Positions 43,005-51,937 of a stretch of DNA of 64,000 bases are shown here, in pieces. The translations under genes and the position numbers were made by a program. Under the pieces are notes generated by a model. It saw only the letters and a program-made list of their open reading frames with translations, did not search any database and was not told the DNA's origin. This DNA comes from Chloroflexota bacterium (GTDB taxonomy: Bacteria; Chloroflexota; UBA11872), in the NCBI GenBank assembly GCA_022821645.1, contig JAJEDE010000025.1, positions 369,907 to 433,906 of the forward strand, written 5' to 3'. The stretch's first letter is position 1, and the number at the start of each line of letters is the position of its first letter.

Positions 43005-43017
43005 GAGACTGCCGCCC

Positions 43018-43788
43018 ATGAGCCTGCACGTCGCCCTTTGCCTCTGGGGCCTGCCCGACGACCCCGCGGTCGCCACCGCCTTCGCCGCCGAAGCTGGCTT
43101 TCAGTCCGTCGACGTCCGCCCCGGCTACTCCAACCTGGAACCCTCCGAACGCACGCTCCCCATCAACTGCATGGCCGTTGCCCACCTCATGCCGCAAGGA
43201 GCGTTGCTGGACGCGACCGAGGACTCGGCCCGTCAGGTCGCCGTAGACCACGTCCGGACCGGCATCCTGGAAGCCCAGAGCCTGGGCATACCCGATGTCT
43301 ACCTCGCGCCGCCAGCCACGCCCGACGCCCCGGCGCTGGCCGCCTACCGCGAATCGGCCCTCACGCTGGCCGACGACGCCCAACGCGCCGGCGTTCGCCT
43401 CGGCATCGAACACTTCCCCGGCCGCGGTCTCCCGACCGTCCGCGAAACGCTCGACTTCATCGCCGCCTGCGGCCATCAAAACCTCTACCTGCTCCTGGAC
43501 GTCGGACATAACCAGATCGCGGGCGAATCCGTCGCCGAGTCGATTGAAGCCGCCGGTGACCGCTTGCAATACGTCCACGTCAACGACAACGACGCCATGA
43601 GCGACCTGCACCTGGGCCTGCTGGAAGGCGTCCAGGACGAAGCCTGGGTCAGCGATGCCCTCCGCGCGGTCGTCGAATCCGACTATGGCGGTCCGGTCAG
43701 CGTCGAAGTCAACATGGCGCTGCCGGATCCCCGAACCTCCGCCGCCAGCAGCCTGTCAATCGTCCGCCGGCTGGAACCTGGCGCCTAG
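43018..43788 (+). CDS. Sugar phosphate isomerase/epimerase (xylose-isomerase-like TIM barrel)
   Basis: A 256-residue protein of the AP endonuclease 2 / xylose-isomerase-like TIM-barrel family. Metal-site segments are GIEHFPGRG, LLLDVGHNQIAGE with a D-x-G-H motif, YVHVNDNDAMSDLHL and VSVEVNMALP, giving the Glu-Asp-His-Glu set typical of sugar isomerases and epimerases. It lies directly after glpK and overlaps the convergent Gfo/Idh gene by 4 bases. Similar isomerases and Gfo/Idh proteins often work together on sugars or inositols, but here they are on opposite strands. The ATG at 43018 is preferred because the longer frame runs back inside glpK. Confidence 0.85.
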   Translation: MSLHVALCLWGLPDDPAVATAFAAEAGFQSVDVRPGYSNLEPSERTLPINCMAVAHLMPQGALLDATEDSARQVAVDHVRTGILEAQSLGIPDVYLAPPATPDAPALAAYRESALTLADDAQRAGVRLGIEHFPGRGLPTVRETLDFIAACGHQNLYLLLDVGHNQIAGESVAESIEAAGDRLQYVHVNDNDAMSDLHLGLLEGVQDEAWVSDALRAVVESDYGGPVSVEVNMALPDPRTSAASSLSIVRRLEPGA

Positions 43789-44789
43789 ACCCGACCCGCC
43801 GCCCGGTAGGAGTCCTCAATCAGCTGCACGGCGTTCGCGCAGTCACGCGGCGTAATCGCGGCTGGATCACCGCGACCCACCCGCTCCAGGCAGTCGCGCA
43901 CGAATCCCGGATAGGCCGACAAGACGGTTACCGGCGTGTCCAGGTGCTCGTTGCGACCCGGCGCCAGGATCTGTAGGCCGTCCGCAACTGCGCTCAGCAT
44001 GGCGTTCGAGCCCGCCACCTTCATCTCGGAGTCCGATTCGTTCGCCGGCCACGTGGGCATCGTGTAGCCAACCTCCACGTGCACCAGTGTCCCGCTTGAG
44101 CTGCGAAGAGTCGCCAGGGCGTAGTCCTCGACTTCCGAGGCGTGGACGATGTTGCTGATGACCGCCGACACCACTTGCACGTCTTCGCCCAGCAGGAATC
44201 TGGACATGTCCATCCCGTGACCACCCAGGTTGGTCAGCGCGCCGCCGCCGGCCTGCGAGCGATCCAGCATCCACGGCGAGTCCCACTCGACATAACGCTG
44301 CATGGTTGGCCGGATGATCCGGAACACGATGTGCGAAATCGGTCCGAACTCGTCCGCCGCGATCATCTCCCGCGCCTTCTCCGCCCACGGCGACTGCCGG
44401 TTCGGAAACGGCACCGACACCCAGGCCCCGCGCGCTTCCGCCAGGTCCGCCAGGCCGCTCACCACGTCGGCGCTCGTCCCCATCGGCTTTTCCATCATGA
44501 ATGGAATGTCCGCCTCGATCAGGAAGCGCGCGATCTCCGGCATCTCAACGTGCCGTCCCAGCGCAATCACGAACTCCGGCTTCGTCGCGTCCACCATCTC
44601 GCGGTAGTCGGTGAACGCCGTCGTCTCGTAGCGACTCGCCCGGTCCTCCGCGATCGCGGCGTCGCTGTCCGAGACGCCCACCAGCTCGATGTCCAGGTCC
44701 AGGTTCTGCAGAACCGTCAGGTAGGCGGCGTCGTAGGTGGAATGCCAGTGGTTGACTTCGATGACGGCGATACGGCGCGGCGTGCTCAT
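43785..44789 (-). CDS. Gfo/Idh/MocA family oxidoreductase
   Basis: A 334-residue NAD(P)-dependent dehydrogenase beginning MSTPRRIAVIEVNHWHSTY. The usual Gly-x-Gly at the first turn is replaced by EVNHWHS, which is unusual for the nucleotide-binding loop. The catalytic lysine is in FMMEKPMGTS. GGGALTNLGGHGMDMSRF supplies the His/Asp pair region of the active site. The ATG at 44789 is preferred to one 13 codons upstream because conserved sequence begins there. Substrate unknown; the altered first loop may mean altered cofactor binding. It converges with the TIM-barrel isomerase. Confidence 0.85.
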   Translation of the reverse strand: MSTPRRIAVIEVNHWHSTYDAAYLTVLQNLDLDIELVGVSDSDAAIAEDRASRYETTAFTDYREMVDATKPEFVIALGRHVEMPEIARFLIEADIPFMMEKPMGTSADVVSGLADLAEARGAWVSVPFPNRQSPWAEKAREMIAADEFGPISHIVFRIIRPTMQRYVEWDSPWMLDRSQAGGGALTNLGGHGMDMSRFLLGEDVQVVSAVISNIVHASEVEDYALATLRSSSGTLVHVEVGYTMPTWPANESDSEMKVAGSNAMLSAVADGLQILAPGRNEHLDTPVTVLSAYPGFVRDCLERVGRGDPAAITPRDCANAVQLIEDSYRAAGRV

Positions 44790-44879
44790 GGGCGACGACT
44801 CCCGGGTCCAACAGCCGGACGGTAGCACGAGCCGTCGCAGTAAGCTCTAAGCGAAGAACTAGTCGAACGAGGCGACGCC

Positions 44880-45410
44880 ATGGGCGCAGAGAACCAGGAC
44901 AACAAGGGGTGGGGTCGTCGCATTGACGGCCTGATCAAGCGGGTTGGCGACGAAGTCGGCGGCGAACGCGGCGAGAAGGTTCGCGAGCGTCTGACTGAAG
45001 CCAAGTCGCGCGTCGAAGCGGGTCTGGAGAGCGACGAGGCCCGCCGAGTACGCGGCGAGATGCTCGCGCTCGGCGACAAGGCCATGGAGCGCGTGGACGA
45101 CGCCCTCAGGCACGAGCGCACCCAGCAAGTCGTCAAGCGAGTCGACGCCACCCTCACCGAAATCGGCGATCGCCTCCGTGGCGACCACACGGATTCGCCG
45201 TCGGCCGGCCCGGACCCTGAACCGCCAGCCGCGGCCCCTGTATCTGAAGAGGCAACCGGTAGTTCGGACACGACCGCGTCCCCGTCGCCGGAAACGGCTG
45301 CAGAAACCAGAGAAGAAGCCGCGGTCCGCGATGCGTCGCCCGGCGCCGGTGACGTGGCACCGGACATTTCCACGAACGGCGAGGACGAAACACCTTCCAG
45401 GAACGCCTGA
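44880..45410 (+). CDS. Charged helical protein with disordered tail, unknown function
   Basis: A 176-residue open frame. Residues 1-105 are rich in Glu, Arg, Lys and Asp and read as amphipathic helices with coiled-coil character (GLIKRVGDEVGGERGEKVRE, DKAMERVDDALRHERTQQV). Residues 106-176 are Ser/Pro/Glu/Ala-rich and probably disordered. No family is recognised. A CGAGGCGACGCC ribosome-site-like stretch precedes the ATG. It lies between a divergent Gfo/Idh gene and a convergent reductase gene. A longer frame on the opposite strand has no protein-like features and is taken as a shadow. Existence is likely but unproven. Confidence 0.55.
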   Translation: MGAENQDNKGWGRRIDGLIKRVGDEVGGERGEKVRERLTEAKSRVEAGLESDEARRVRGEMLALGDKAMERVDDALRHERTQQVVKRVDATLTEIGDRLRGDHTDSPSAGPDPEPPAAAPVSEEATGSSDTTASPSPETAAETREEAAVRDASPGAGDVAPDISTNGEDETPSRNA

Positions 45411-45447
45411 CCTGGTTCCGCTAGCGCGGAGCGTGGGCTGCGATGAG

Positions 45448-46644
45448 CTAGCTGCGCCCGTGCACCAGCAGCCGCGCCAGGCTCCGCCACGACAGCGCCG
45501 TTCCCTCGCCCACCAGCAGTTCGATGCCTTCCCGCACGAACTCCGGCCGTCGCCGCGCCGCTCGTACGCCGAAGTCAGCGATCCAGGCTCGCTGGGCCAG
45601 CCACTTGGCTCGCGCCGACGCCCGAAAGTGCTCGCCGAACCTCCGCCGGAACCAGCCGTCGAACCCCTCGAACGGCCGATCGTCTGTGCCTGACCGCAGC
45701 GCCCGTACGGCACGGGTTGCCGCCTCGATGCCCGCCGCCATCCCGTAGGCAATCCCCTCGCCGGAAAACGGGTTGATCATCGACCCGGCATCCCCCACCA
45801 ACGCCACCCGCCCGTGCACCAACGGTGGAACGTGACTGGCAAACGGCAGCATGTAGGCCCGCGACTGCGCCGGTTCCAGGCTCGCGTGCCCGCTCGACCG
45901 CAGAAACTCCTCCAGCATGTCGGGCAGGTTCCGTTCCTGCCGCCGGAAGCGAGCGGCGTCGATCATCACCCCCACGTTCGCGCCCCGCTCGTCGATCGGG
46001 AATATCCAGCCGTACGCCGGCAACAATTCGCGCTTGAAGTAGAACGCCATGTGCTCGAACCCGCCGGGCCGCTCCACGTACGCCCGAATCGCCACACCGG
46101 TGTGCGCCGAGTCGTTGTAAGGCACGCCAAGAAGCCGCCGCACGTCCGACCGCGCCCCATCGGCCGCGATTACGGCCCTCGCATTGATGGAAACCGGTCC
46201 GTCCGGCCCGCCCGCCTCGACTCGAACCGGTCCATCGCCAGGCGCGTCCAGGCCTTGGAGTCGGCTCCCGGTCCAGACATCCGCGCCCGCCTCTCGAGCG
46301 CGCGTTAGCAGGGCATCGTCAAACTCCGACCGCGGCACTACGTATCCCCGCGCGCTCTCGCCAATCGCCGGCAGCTCGCCCACCACCTCGGCCCCCGAAG
46401 GCGCCACGATTTTCAGCCGCTCGACCGGCCGGCGACCCCGCACAATTCCGCCGGCTTCCAGGTCCGCCAGCCGGGCCACCACCCCCGGTCCCAACCCGTC
46501 CCCGCAGGCCTTGTCTCGCGGAAACCGCTGACGATCCAGCACCAGCGTCTCAAGCTCCGGCGCCGCGCGACGCGCCGCGATTGCCGCGGCCGCCCCAGCC
46601 GGACCGCCTCCAACCACCAGCAGGTCGCACGCTCGAACATTCAC
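45448..46644 (-). CDS. Geranylgeranyl reductase family FAD-dependent oxidoreductase
   Basis: A 398-residue flavoprotein of the geranylgeranyl-reductase/PHBH-fold group. The N-terminal FAD motif is DLLVVGGGPAGAAAAIAARR, followed by FPRDKACGDGLGPGVV, the C-G-D-G/G-x-x-P region characteristic of GGR enzymes. The second FAD motif is ALVGDAGSMINPFSGEGIAYGM. Family members reduce isoprenoid side chains of quinones, archaeal lipids or chlorophyll precursors; this one could act on menaquinone or carotenoid-like isoprenoids. Start is GTG. It diverges from the FGGY kinase over 90 bases. Confidence 0.88.
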   Translation of the reverse strand: MNVRACDLLVVGGGPAGAAAAIAARRAAPELETLVLDRQRFPRDKACGDGLGPGVVARLADLEAGGIVRGRRPVERLKIVAPSGAEVVGELPAIGESARGYVVPRSEFDDALLTRAREAGADVWTGSRLQGLDAPGDGPVRVEAGGPDGPVSINARAVIAADGARSDVRRLLGVPYNDSAHTGVAIRAYVERPGGFEHMAFYFKRELLPAYGWIFPIDERGANVGVMIDAARFRRQERNLPDMLEEFLRSSGHASLEPAQSRAYMLPFASHVPPLVHGRVALVGDAGSMINPFSGEGIAYGMAAGIEAATRAVRALRSGTDDRPFEGFDGWFRRRFGEHFRASARAKWLAQRAWIADFGVRAARRRPEFVREGIELLVGEGTALSWRSLARLLVHGRS

Positions 46645-46734
46645 GTTGTGTGCTCCCCCGCCGCCGGGCGCCGCGAAGTATAGAGACGCTCTGCCCCTAA
46701 ACTGCCGTCACATCGACTGAGCGGGAAACGACGC

Positions 46735-48246
46735 ATGGCGCGAGCTGCATCCGCCCAGAGTGCCCCCCTCGTGCTCAGCATCGACGTCGGCAGCTCATCC
46801 GTCCGCGCCGCCGCCCACACCGCCGACGGGGACCCGCTCCCCGGCAGCGAAGCCCAGATCGCTTCCAGCTTCGACACCACGCCCGATGGCGGTGTCCAAA
46901 TCGACGCGGACGCCCTATTCGACCGCCTGGCCCAGGCGATCGACGTCACCCTCCAGCGCCTTGGCCCGCAAGCCGGCTCCATCCAGGGCGTCGGCGCCAG
47001 CGTCTTCGCCTCCAGCGTGCTCGGCGTTTCGACCTCTGGCGAACCTCGCACCCCCGTCTACACCTACGCCGACACCCGCTGCGCGGACGATGCCGCCATC
47101 CTCCGCCAGGAGTGGGACGTGGCCGCCTCCTACGACCGCACTGGAACGCCCATCCACGCCAGCTACCTCCCGGCCCGCTTTCGCTGGCTCAGGCGCACCC
47201 AACCTCACGTGGTGCGCCAGGTCGCGCGCTGGATCACCTTCGGCGAGTACGCCGCTCAGCGCCTGTTCGGCCGTCCCTGCGGGCTGGGCCTCAGCCTGGC
47301 CGCCTGGTCCGGCATGCTGAATCGTCGCGAACTGGACTGGGATCTCGCCACCCTCGGCGCCCTCAACGTCGATCCAGGCTCGCTGGGCGCCATCGACCCG
47401 GCTGGCCAGCCGCTCAGTGGCCTCGCCGACCCTTGGCGCCAACGCTGGCCCGTCCTCGCCGACATCGCCTGGTACCCCGCGCTCGGCGACGGCCTCTGCA
47501 GCAACCTCGGCACCGCCCCCGACGAAGCCGATGCCATCGTGTTCAATATCGGCACCAGCGCCGCCGTCCGCGCCCTGGTCCCCGGCCCGGTCCGCTCGGT
47601 TCCCGCCGGCCTCTGGGAATATCGGGTCGACCGCTCACGCTCGCTGCTGGGCGGCGCGGAGAGCAACGGCGGCATCGTCGTCGCCTGGCTGCGCGACTTC
47701 CTGCGCGGGCTCCAGGGCGACGATCCCGATGACGCCATTGCCCACTTGCCGCCCGACGGCCACCGCCTCACGGTGCTTCCCTTCCTGGCCGGCGAACGCA
47801 GTCCCGGCTGGGACGACTCCGCCCGCGCCACCATCCACGGCGCGCGCCTCAACACCCAGCCCGCTGACCTGCTGCTGGCCGGCATGGAAGCTGTCGCCTA
47901 TCGGCTGGCGGCCATTTACGACCTGCTCGTCCCGGTCATCGGCGAACCCCACGTCGTCCACGTGTCGGGCGGGGCGCCCCAGCGCTCCGATCGTTGGACC
48001 CGGATTCTCGCCGACGTCCTCGGCCGCCCCGTCATCCGCTCCGCCGTCGCCGAACCCACCAGCCGCGGCGCCGCCATCTGGGCGCTGCAGGCGCTAGGCC
48101 ATGCCATCCCATCGGACCACGGGACCGACGGCGACCAGCCCTTCGAACCCAACCCCGCCCACCACGCCATCTACCAGGAAGCCAGAGCCCGCCAACGCCG
48201 CCTCTATCAGCGCATGGCCGGCGCCGGTGGTCTGGATTCGCACTGA
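46735..48246 (+). CDS. FGGY-family carbohydrate kinase, gluconokinase-like
   Basis: A 503-residue FGGY kinase. The N-terminal phosphate motif is LSIDVGSSSVRAAAH; the C-terminal half includes VFNIGTSAAVRAL, HVSGGAPQRSDRW and the adjacent adenosine-site segment. The WYPALGDGLCSNLGTAPDE stretch resembles the 'DGA-x-x-N-x-G' block of FGGY gluconokinases better than xylulokinases. The neighbouring RpiB and the pentose-phosphate operon 2.5 kb away support gluconate-6-phosphate production. Substrate assignment stays tentative. Start ATG. Confidence 0.82.
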   Translation: MARAASAQSAPLVLSIDVGSSSVRAAAHTADGDPLPGSEAQIASSFDTTPDGGVQIDADALFDRLAQAIDVTLQRLGPQAGSIQGVGASVFASSVLGVSTSGEPRTPVYTYADTRCADDAAILRQEWDVAASYDRTGTPIHASYLPARFRWLRRTQPHVVRQVARWITFGEYAAQRLFGRPCGLGLSLAAWSGMLNRRELDWDLATLGALNVDPGSLGAIDPAGQPLSGLADPWRQRWPVLADIAWYPALGDGLCSNLGTAPDEADAIVFNIGTSAAVRALVPGPVRSVPAGLWEYRVDRSRSLLGGAESNGGIVVAWLRDFLRGLQGDDPDDAIAHLPPDGHRLTVLPFLAGERSPGWDDSARATIHGARLNTQPADLLLAGMEAVAYRLAAIYDLLVPVIGEPHVVHVSGGAPQRSDRWTRILADVLGRPVIRSAVAEPTSRGAAIWALQALGHAIPSDHGTDGDQPFEPNPAHHAIYQEARARQRRLYQRMAGAGGLDSH

Positions 48247-48324
48247 CATGCCGCCGTGTCGCGTGCAATGCTTCGCCCGCTGGCGGAAACTGCGCCTGCG
48301 CTCTGCGAAGCCCTGGAGGTCGCG

Positions 48325-48786
48325 ATGAACGTCGCCATCGGCGTGGACCACCGCGGCTATGCCATCAAGTCCGACCTCGTTGCGATCCTGCGCGCCGCCG
48401 AATGCGAAGTCATCGACCTCGGCGCTCACTCCGCTGAATCCGTGGACTACCCCGACTATGCCGCCGTCGTCGCCGAGGCCGTCGCCTCAGGCCGGGCCGA
48501 CCGCGGCATCATCGTCTGCGGCAGCGGCGTCGGCGCCTGCGTGGCCGCCAACAAGGTCCCGGGCGCTCGCGCCGGCATGTGCCACGACACCTACTCCGCC
48601 CGCCAGGGCGTCCAGCACGACGACATGAACGTCCTTTGCCTCGGCTCCGGCATTGTCGGCCTGTCGCTGATCGAAGAACTCGTCGAAGCCTTCCTCGGCG
48701 CCCAATTCGCCGACCACGAAGAGCGCTACGTCCGCCGCCTTCGCAAGGTCCAGTCCCTCGAACGCGGCGAACGCCTGAGCCCCTAG
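48325..48786 (+). CDS. rpiB: Ribose-5-phosphate isomerase B
   Basis: A 153-residue RpiB/LacAB-family isomerase interconverting ribose-5-phosphate and ribulose-5-phosphate. It starts MNVAIGVDHRGYAIKSDL (the usual A-x-D-H-x-G), has IIVCGSGVGACVAANKVPG with the catalytic Cys region, and HDTYSARQGVQHDDMNVLCLG with the general acid/base His/Asp residues. CTGGAGGTCGCG precedes the ATG at 48325; the longer frame from 48256 adds non-conserved residues. It follows the FGGY kinase by 78 bases and belongs functionally with the tal-pgi-zwf genes downstream. Confidence 0.94.
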   Translation: MNVAIGVDHRGYAIKSDLVAILRAAECEVIDLGAHSAESVDYPDYAAVVAEAVASGRADRGIIVCGSGVGACVAANKVPGARAGMCHDTYSARQGVQHDDMNVLCLGSGIVGLSLIEELVEAFLGAQFADHEERYVRRLRKVQSLERGERLSP

Positions 48787-48956
48787 AGAACTCGCGATTT
48801 CACCGGCATACCCTGGGAGCCGCGCCGCGTCGATGTCCGTGTCCACACTCGGTGTGGCGGCGCCGGTTTCAGCGCTTGCCGCGCTCAGGCGCGATGGGCA
48901 CGCCCGGCCGCTTGTTCGGGTAATGGGACGCACACACCAGGCTTCTCGTGGTCAGG

Positions 48957-50453
48957 ATGATCTCGCTTAGGCATCCGCGGACCCGGGCCCGGGTCGGCGC
49001 ATTGTTCCTGGTCGGGAACGTCGCGGTTACCCTGCCGTTGGGCTTGTTTGCGTCGGGCTGGTACGGGCCTGGATATCTCGACTGGTTCCAGCACCTGAAC
49101 CTGGACAGCGAGCAGTCGCTGGCCAATTGGTACTCGAGCGGCATTTGGGCGGCGGTCGCGCTTCTGGCGGCCGCACAGGTGTTCCGCCCGCCGCCGGACT
49201 ATCGGCATCCTCGCTGGTTGTGGACTCTCGGCTGGATCGCCGTCGCGCTCTTTGCTGCGCTCATAGCCTGGGAAGAAGCCGTAAGCATTAAGGACACAAT
49301 CAGGCGATGGGATCAGTCGGAGCCAATTCTCGCGAGACTCAATCTCGCCGACCTGCCGACCGGCATCCAGTGGGCGGCCATAGTCGGGGTGCTGTCCGCT
49401 CCATTGGCCGTGCTGTCGGGATGGGTCTTGTTTACATCGCTACGCCAAAGGCCGGCGCTTCTGCTGCTCATCGCACTGGCACTGGCGCTGGGACTGGCCG
49501 CCATCCTTCGCGACGGCTTCGGTGTGCTCTATGGAACGACGCACTGGTGGGGAATTTTTCTCGACGACGGCTCCGAGGTCATTGCCGGCGCCATCCTGGC
49601 GGTAGTTTTCCTTGAGACGCTTGTAACTCGGCACTCAGCGAGCGTTGACGGCTGGCGACACGGCGGGCATCGGTTCGGGCGATGGGCCGCCCTCGGCGTC
49701 ACGGTAGCCGTGGTCGCGGCAAGTGTTCCCGCCTTGCTCGCGGAGTACGAATGGGAGGAGGCCGGATGGAAGCGTCCGCTGTTCTACGCAGGGCCGATTT
49801 CGCGATTCGAGCAACCCTTTCAGGCCCATCTCGATAACCTGACAGCGCTCGATGTCTGGGGTTACGCCGAGGACGCGGACGGGAAGGGCGTCCCAGCCAC
49901 GATCCTGGTGAGCCTCCTGCCCTCCCAGGGCGGGCGCCCGGTGTGGGCGGAAGGCGTGGTGCGCGGGAGCCGGTCCAGCCCCGCGATCAATCGCATCGCC
50001 TTCGATCCGGTCCCCGGCAGTCGGGGCGAGACGTACGACCTGGTGATCTTCAGCGAGCCATTGCCTCGGGTACATCTCGGATTGATGGGCGACCGCGCCG
50101 GTCCCCACGGTGACGCCGTCGTGAACGACGTGCCGCACGGGCGTCAGCTCGCCATGGGGATTTATTCGATTGGCACCGGCGCTCAACTGGTCCAGGACTT
50201 GCTGCTGCGTGACCCGCGCCGGCTGTTTCTCCTGGGCGATGTCGTCCTCACGGCGTACGTGTGGCTGTTCGTCGCGGCGCTTGCATGGCGTGGGCTCTCA
50301 GGCCCGCCGTCGCGATTCTGGCGCGGCTCTTTCTGGCCGTCCGTCCGCGTTAGCGCGCTTGTTCTGGTCGGGCTCATCGCCATTGCCCTGGTCGTGCTTC
50401 CAATTGGCTTTGTCTATACCCCGCCGGAGGGCTTGGGCGCCGGCTGCTGCTGA
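48957..50453 (+). CDS. Multi-pass membrane protein with extracytoplasmic domain, unknown function
   Basis: A 498-residue protein. About seven hydrophobic segments are visible: near residues 15-35, 60-75, 85-105, 130-155, 160-180 and 195-215, then one near 235-255. A polar domain (about 255-410) with beta-type sequence follows (WGYAEDADGKGVPATILVSL, INRIAFDPVPGSRGETYDLVIF), and two C-terminal helices end in PPEGLGAGCC. I do not recognise a family. The start may be the ATG at 48957 or a GTG nine bases upstream. It stands alone between rpiB and the transaldolase operon. Confidence 0.65.
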   Translation: MISLRHPRTRARVGALFLVGNVAVTLPLGLFASGWYGPGYLDWFQHLNLDSEQSLANWYSSGIWAAVALLAAAQVFRPPPDYRHPRWLWTLGWIAVALFAALIAWEEAVSIKDTIRRWDQSEPILARLNLADLPTGIQWAAIVGVLSAPLAVLSGWVLFTSLRQRPALLLLIALALALGLAAILRDGFGVLYGTTHWWGIFLDDGSEVIAGAILAVVFLETLVTRHSASVDGWRHGGHRFGRWAALGVTVAVVAASVPALLAEYEWEEAGWKRPLFYAGPISRFEQPFQAHLDNLTALDVWGYAEDADGKGVPATILVSLLPSQGGRPVWAEGVVRGSRSSPAINRIAFDPVPGSRGETYDLVIFSEPLPRVHLGLMGDRAGPHGDAVVNDVPHGRQLAMGIYSIGTGAQLVQDLLLRDPRRLFLLGDVVLTAYVWLFVAALAWRGLSGPPSRFWRGSFWPSVRVSALVLVGLIAIALVVLPIGFVYTPPEGLGAGCC

Positions 50454-50791
50454 CGACGCTCCATGGCTGCAAGCTGAGGGCCATACGAGAGTCTCTGCAG
50501 TCCCTGGCGCCCGGCCTGCACGCGGCCCGGGAGATACGCGCTGGCGGCCATCGCTTCACCCGGATGCCCGAAACCGTGTGAAATGCGTGTGAAATGCGGT
50601 GGTCGCCCCTCGGCGAAGAGGACTTGCGGTCCGCGTTTCTTACCCTCGGCCAGCCAATCTGACCCAAAGTAAGGGGGCCGAACACCGGCGCCGCCGTTGG
50701 TACGATTGCCCTGGAAGACTTACTCGTGTAAGCCACCCGCTTGCGCGATCGACCTCGGCCTATCACCGTTGCTCCGGCCCCGGAGGTTTCG
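50454..50791. other. Intergenic stretch upstream of the tal-pgi-zwf-opcA operon
   Basis: 338 bases with no convincing gene. An 11-base unit CGTGTGAAATG is repeated head to tail at 50575-50585 and 50586-50596. GGAGG at 50781-50785 is the ribosome binding site of the transaldolase. A promoter for the operon must lie here, but no clear -35/-10 pair stands out. Confidence 0.55.
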
Positions 50792-51919
50792 ATGTCTCAA
50801 ACCCCGCTGCACGAACTCCACGCGCATGGTCAAAGCGTCTGGTTGGACTTTCTCAGCCGGGACCTGGTCGACTCCGGGGAACTCGCCCGCCTCGTCGCCG
50901 AGGAAGGCGTCCGCGGGATGACCTCCAACCCCACGATCTTTCAAGAGGCCATCAAGGGCAGCGATACCTACGACGAGGACATCCGTCGCCTGGGCGCCGA
51001 GGGCCTGACGCCGGAGGAGATGTTCGAAGCCATCGCCGTTGACGACATCGCCGCCGCCTGCGACGTCCTCCGCCCGGTCTTCGACGAGTCGGGCATGACC
51101 GACGGCTTCGTAAGCCTTGAGGTCTCCCCGCGCCTGGCCCACGACACCGACGGCACGGTTGAGGAAGCCCGCCGCCTGGTCGCCTCGGTCGACCGCCCTA
51201 ATCTGATGATCAAGGTTCCCGCCACCCCGGCCGGCCTGCCCGCCGTCGAGACCCTGATCACCGAGGGCGTCAACGTCAACATCACCCTCATCTTCGCCCA
51301 GGCCGTCTACCGCGGCGTCGTGGACGCCTACCTCAGCGCCCTCGAAAACCGCGCCGCCGCCGGTGAGCCGGTGGACGACGTCGCCTCTGTGGCCAGCACC
51401 TTCGTCAGCCGCATCGACACCGCCGTCGACGCCCGTTTGGAAGAACTCCTGGCCGAGCGCGCGGATGACGCCGACGAAATCCGCGCCCTCCTCGGCAAGG
51501 CCGCCATCGCCAACTCCAAGGCCGTCTACGAGATCTTCGAGGAGATCTCCGCCTCCGAGCGCTACCAGGCCCTGGCCGCCGACGGCGCCCAGCCCCAGCG
51601 CCCCCTGTGGGCCAGCACCAGTACCAAGAACCCCGAGTACCCGCCCACGCTGTACGTGGATGAGCTCATTGGCCCCAACACCGTCAACACCATGCCCTCC
51701 GTCACCATGGACGCCTTCCGCGAGCAGGGCGAGGTGCAGCCCACCGTCAGCAGCGACCCGGACTACTGGAGCGGCGTTCTCGAACGCCTGGCTGCCCTGG
51801 GCGTCGACATTGACGCCATCATGGACCAGCTCCAAGAAGAGGGCGTGCAGAAGTTCATCGACTCCTACGACGACCTCCTGCAAGACTTGGAGGCCAAGGC
51901 GGGGGCGCTCGCCTCCTAG
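50792..51919 (+). CDS. tal: Transaldolase
   Basis: A 375-residue transaldolase moving a dihydroxyacetone unit between sugar phosphates in the non-oxidative pentose phosphate branch. The N-terminal signature GVRGMTSNPTIFQEAI is complete, the Schiff-base lysine lies in LMIKVPATPAGLPAV, and the following GVNVNITLIFAQ block is the second signature. The length fits the longer subfamily found in actinobacteria and Chloroflexota. Start ATG with GGAGG upstream. The pgi gene follows 18 bases later; in several lineages these two proteins are fused in the same order, but here a stop codon separates them. Confidence 0.95.
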   Translation: MSQTPLHELHAHGQSVWLDFLSRDLVDSGELARLVAEEGVRGMTSNPTIFQEAIKGSDTYDEDIRRLGAEGLTPEEMFEAIAVDDIAAACDVLRPVFDESGMTDGFVSLEVSPRLAHDTDGTVEEARRLVASVDRPNLMIKVPATPAGLPAVETLITEGVNVNITLIFAQAVYRGVVDAYLSALENRAAAGEPVDDVASVASTFVSRIDTAVDARLEELLAERADDADEIRALLGKAAIANSKAVYEIFEEISASERYQALAADGAQPQRPLWASTSTKNPEYPPTLYVDELIGPNTVNTMPSVTMDAFREQGEVQPTVSSDPDYWSGVLERLAALGVDIDAIMDQLQEEGVQKFIDSYDDLLQDLEAKAGALAS

Positions 51920-51937
51920 CCAGGAACTGAGGCGGTA

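Noticed and set aside
44859..45752. 297-residue minus-strand frame overlapping the charged helical protein and the GGR gene
   Set aside because: Its sequence is Arg/Gly-rich without features and overlaps the 3' part of a clear GGR gene; the plus-strand frame has a ribosome site and helix-like composition.
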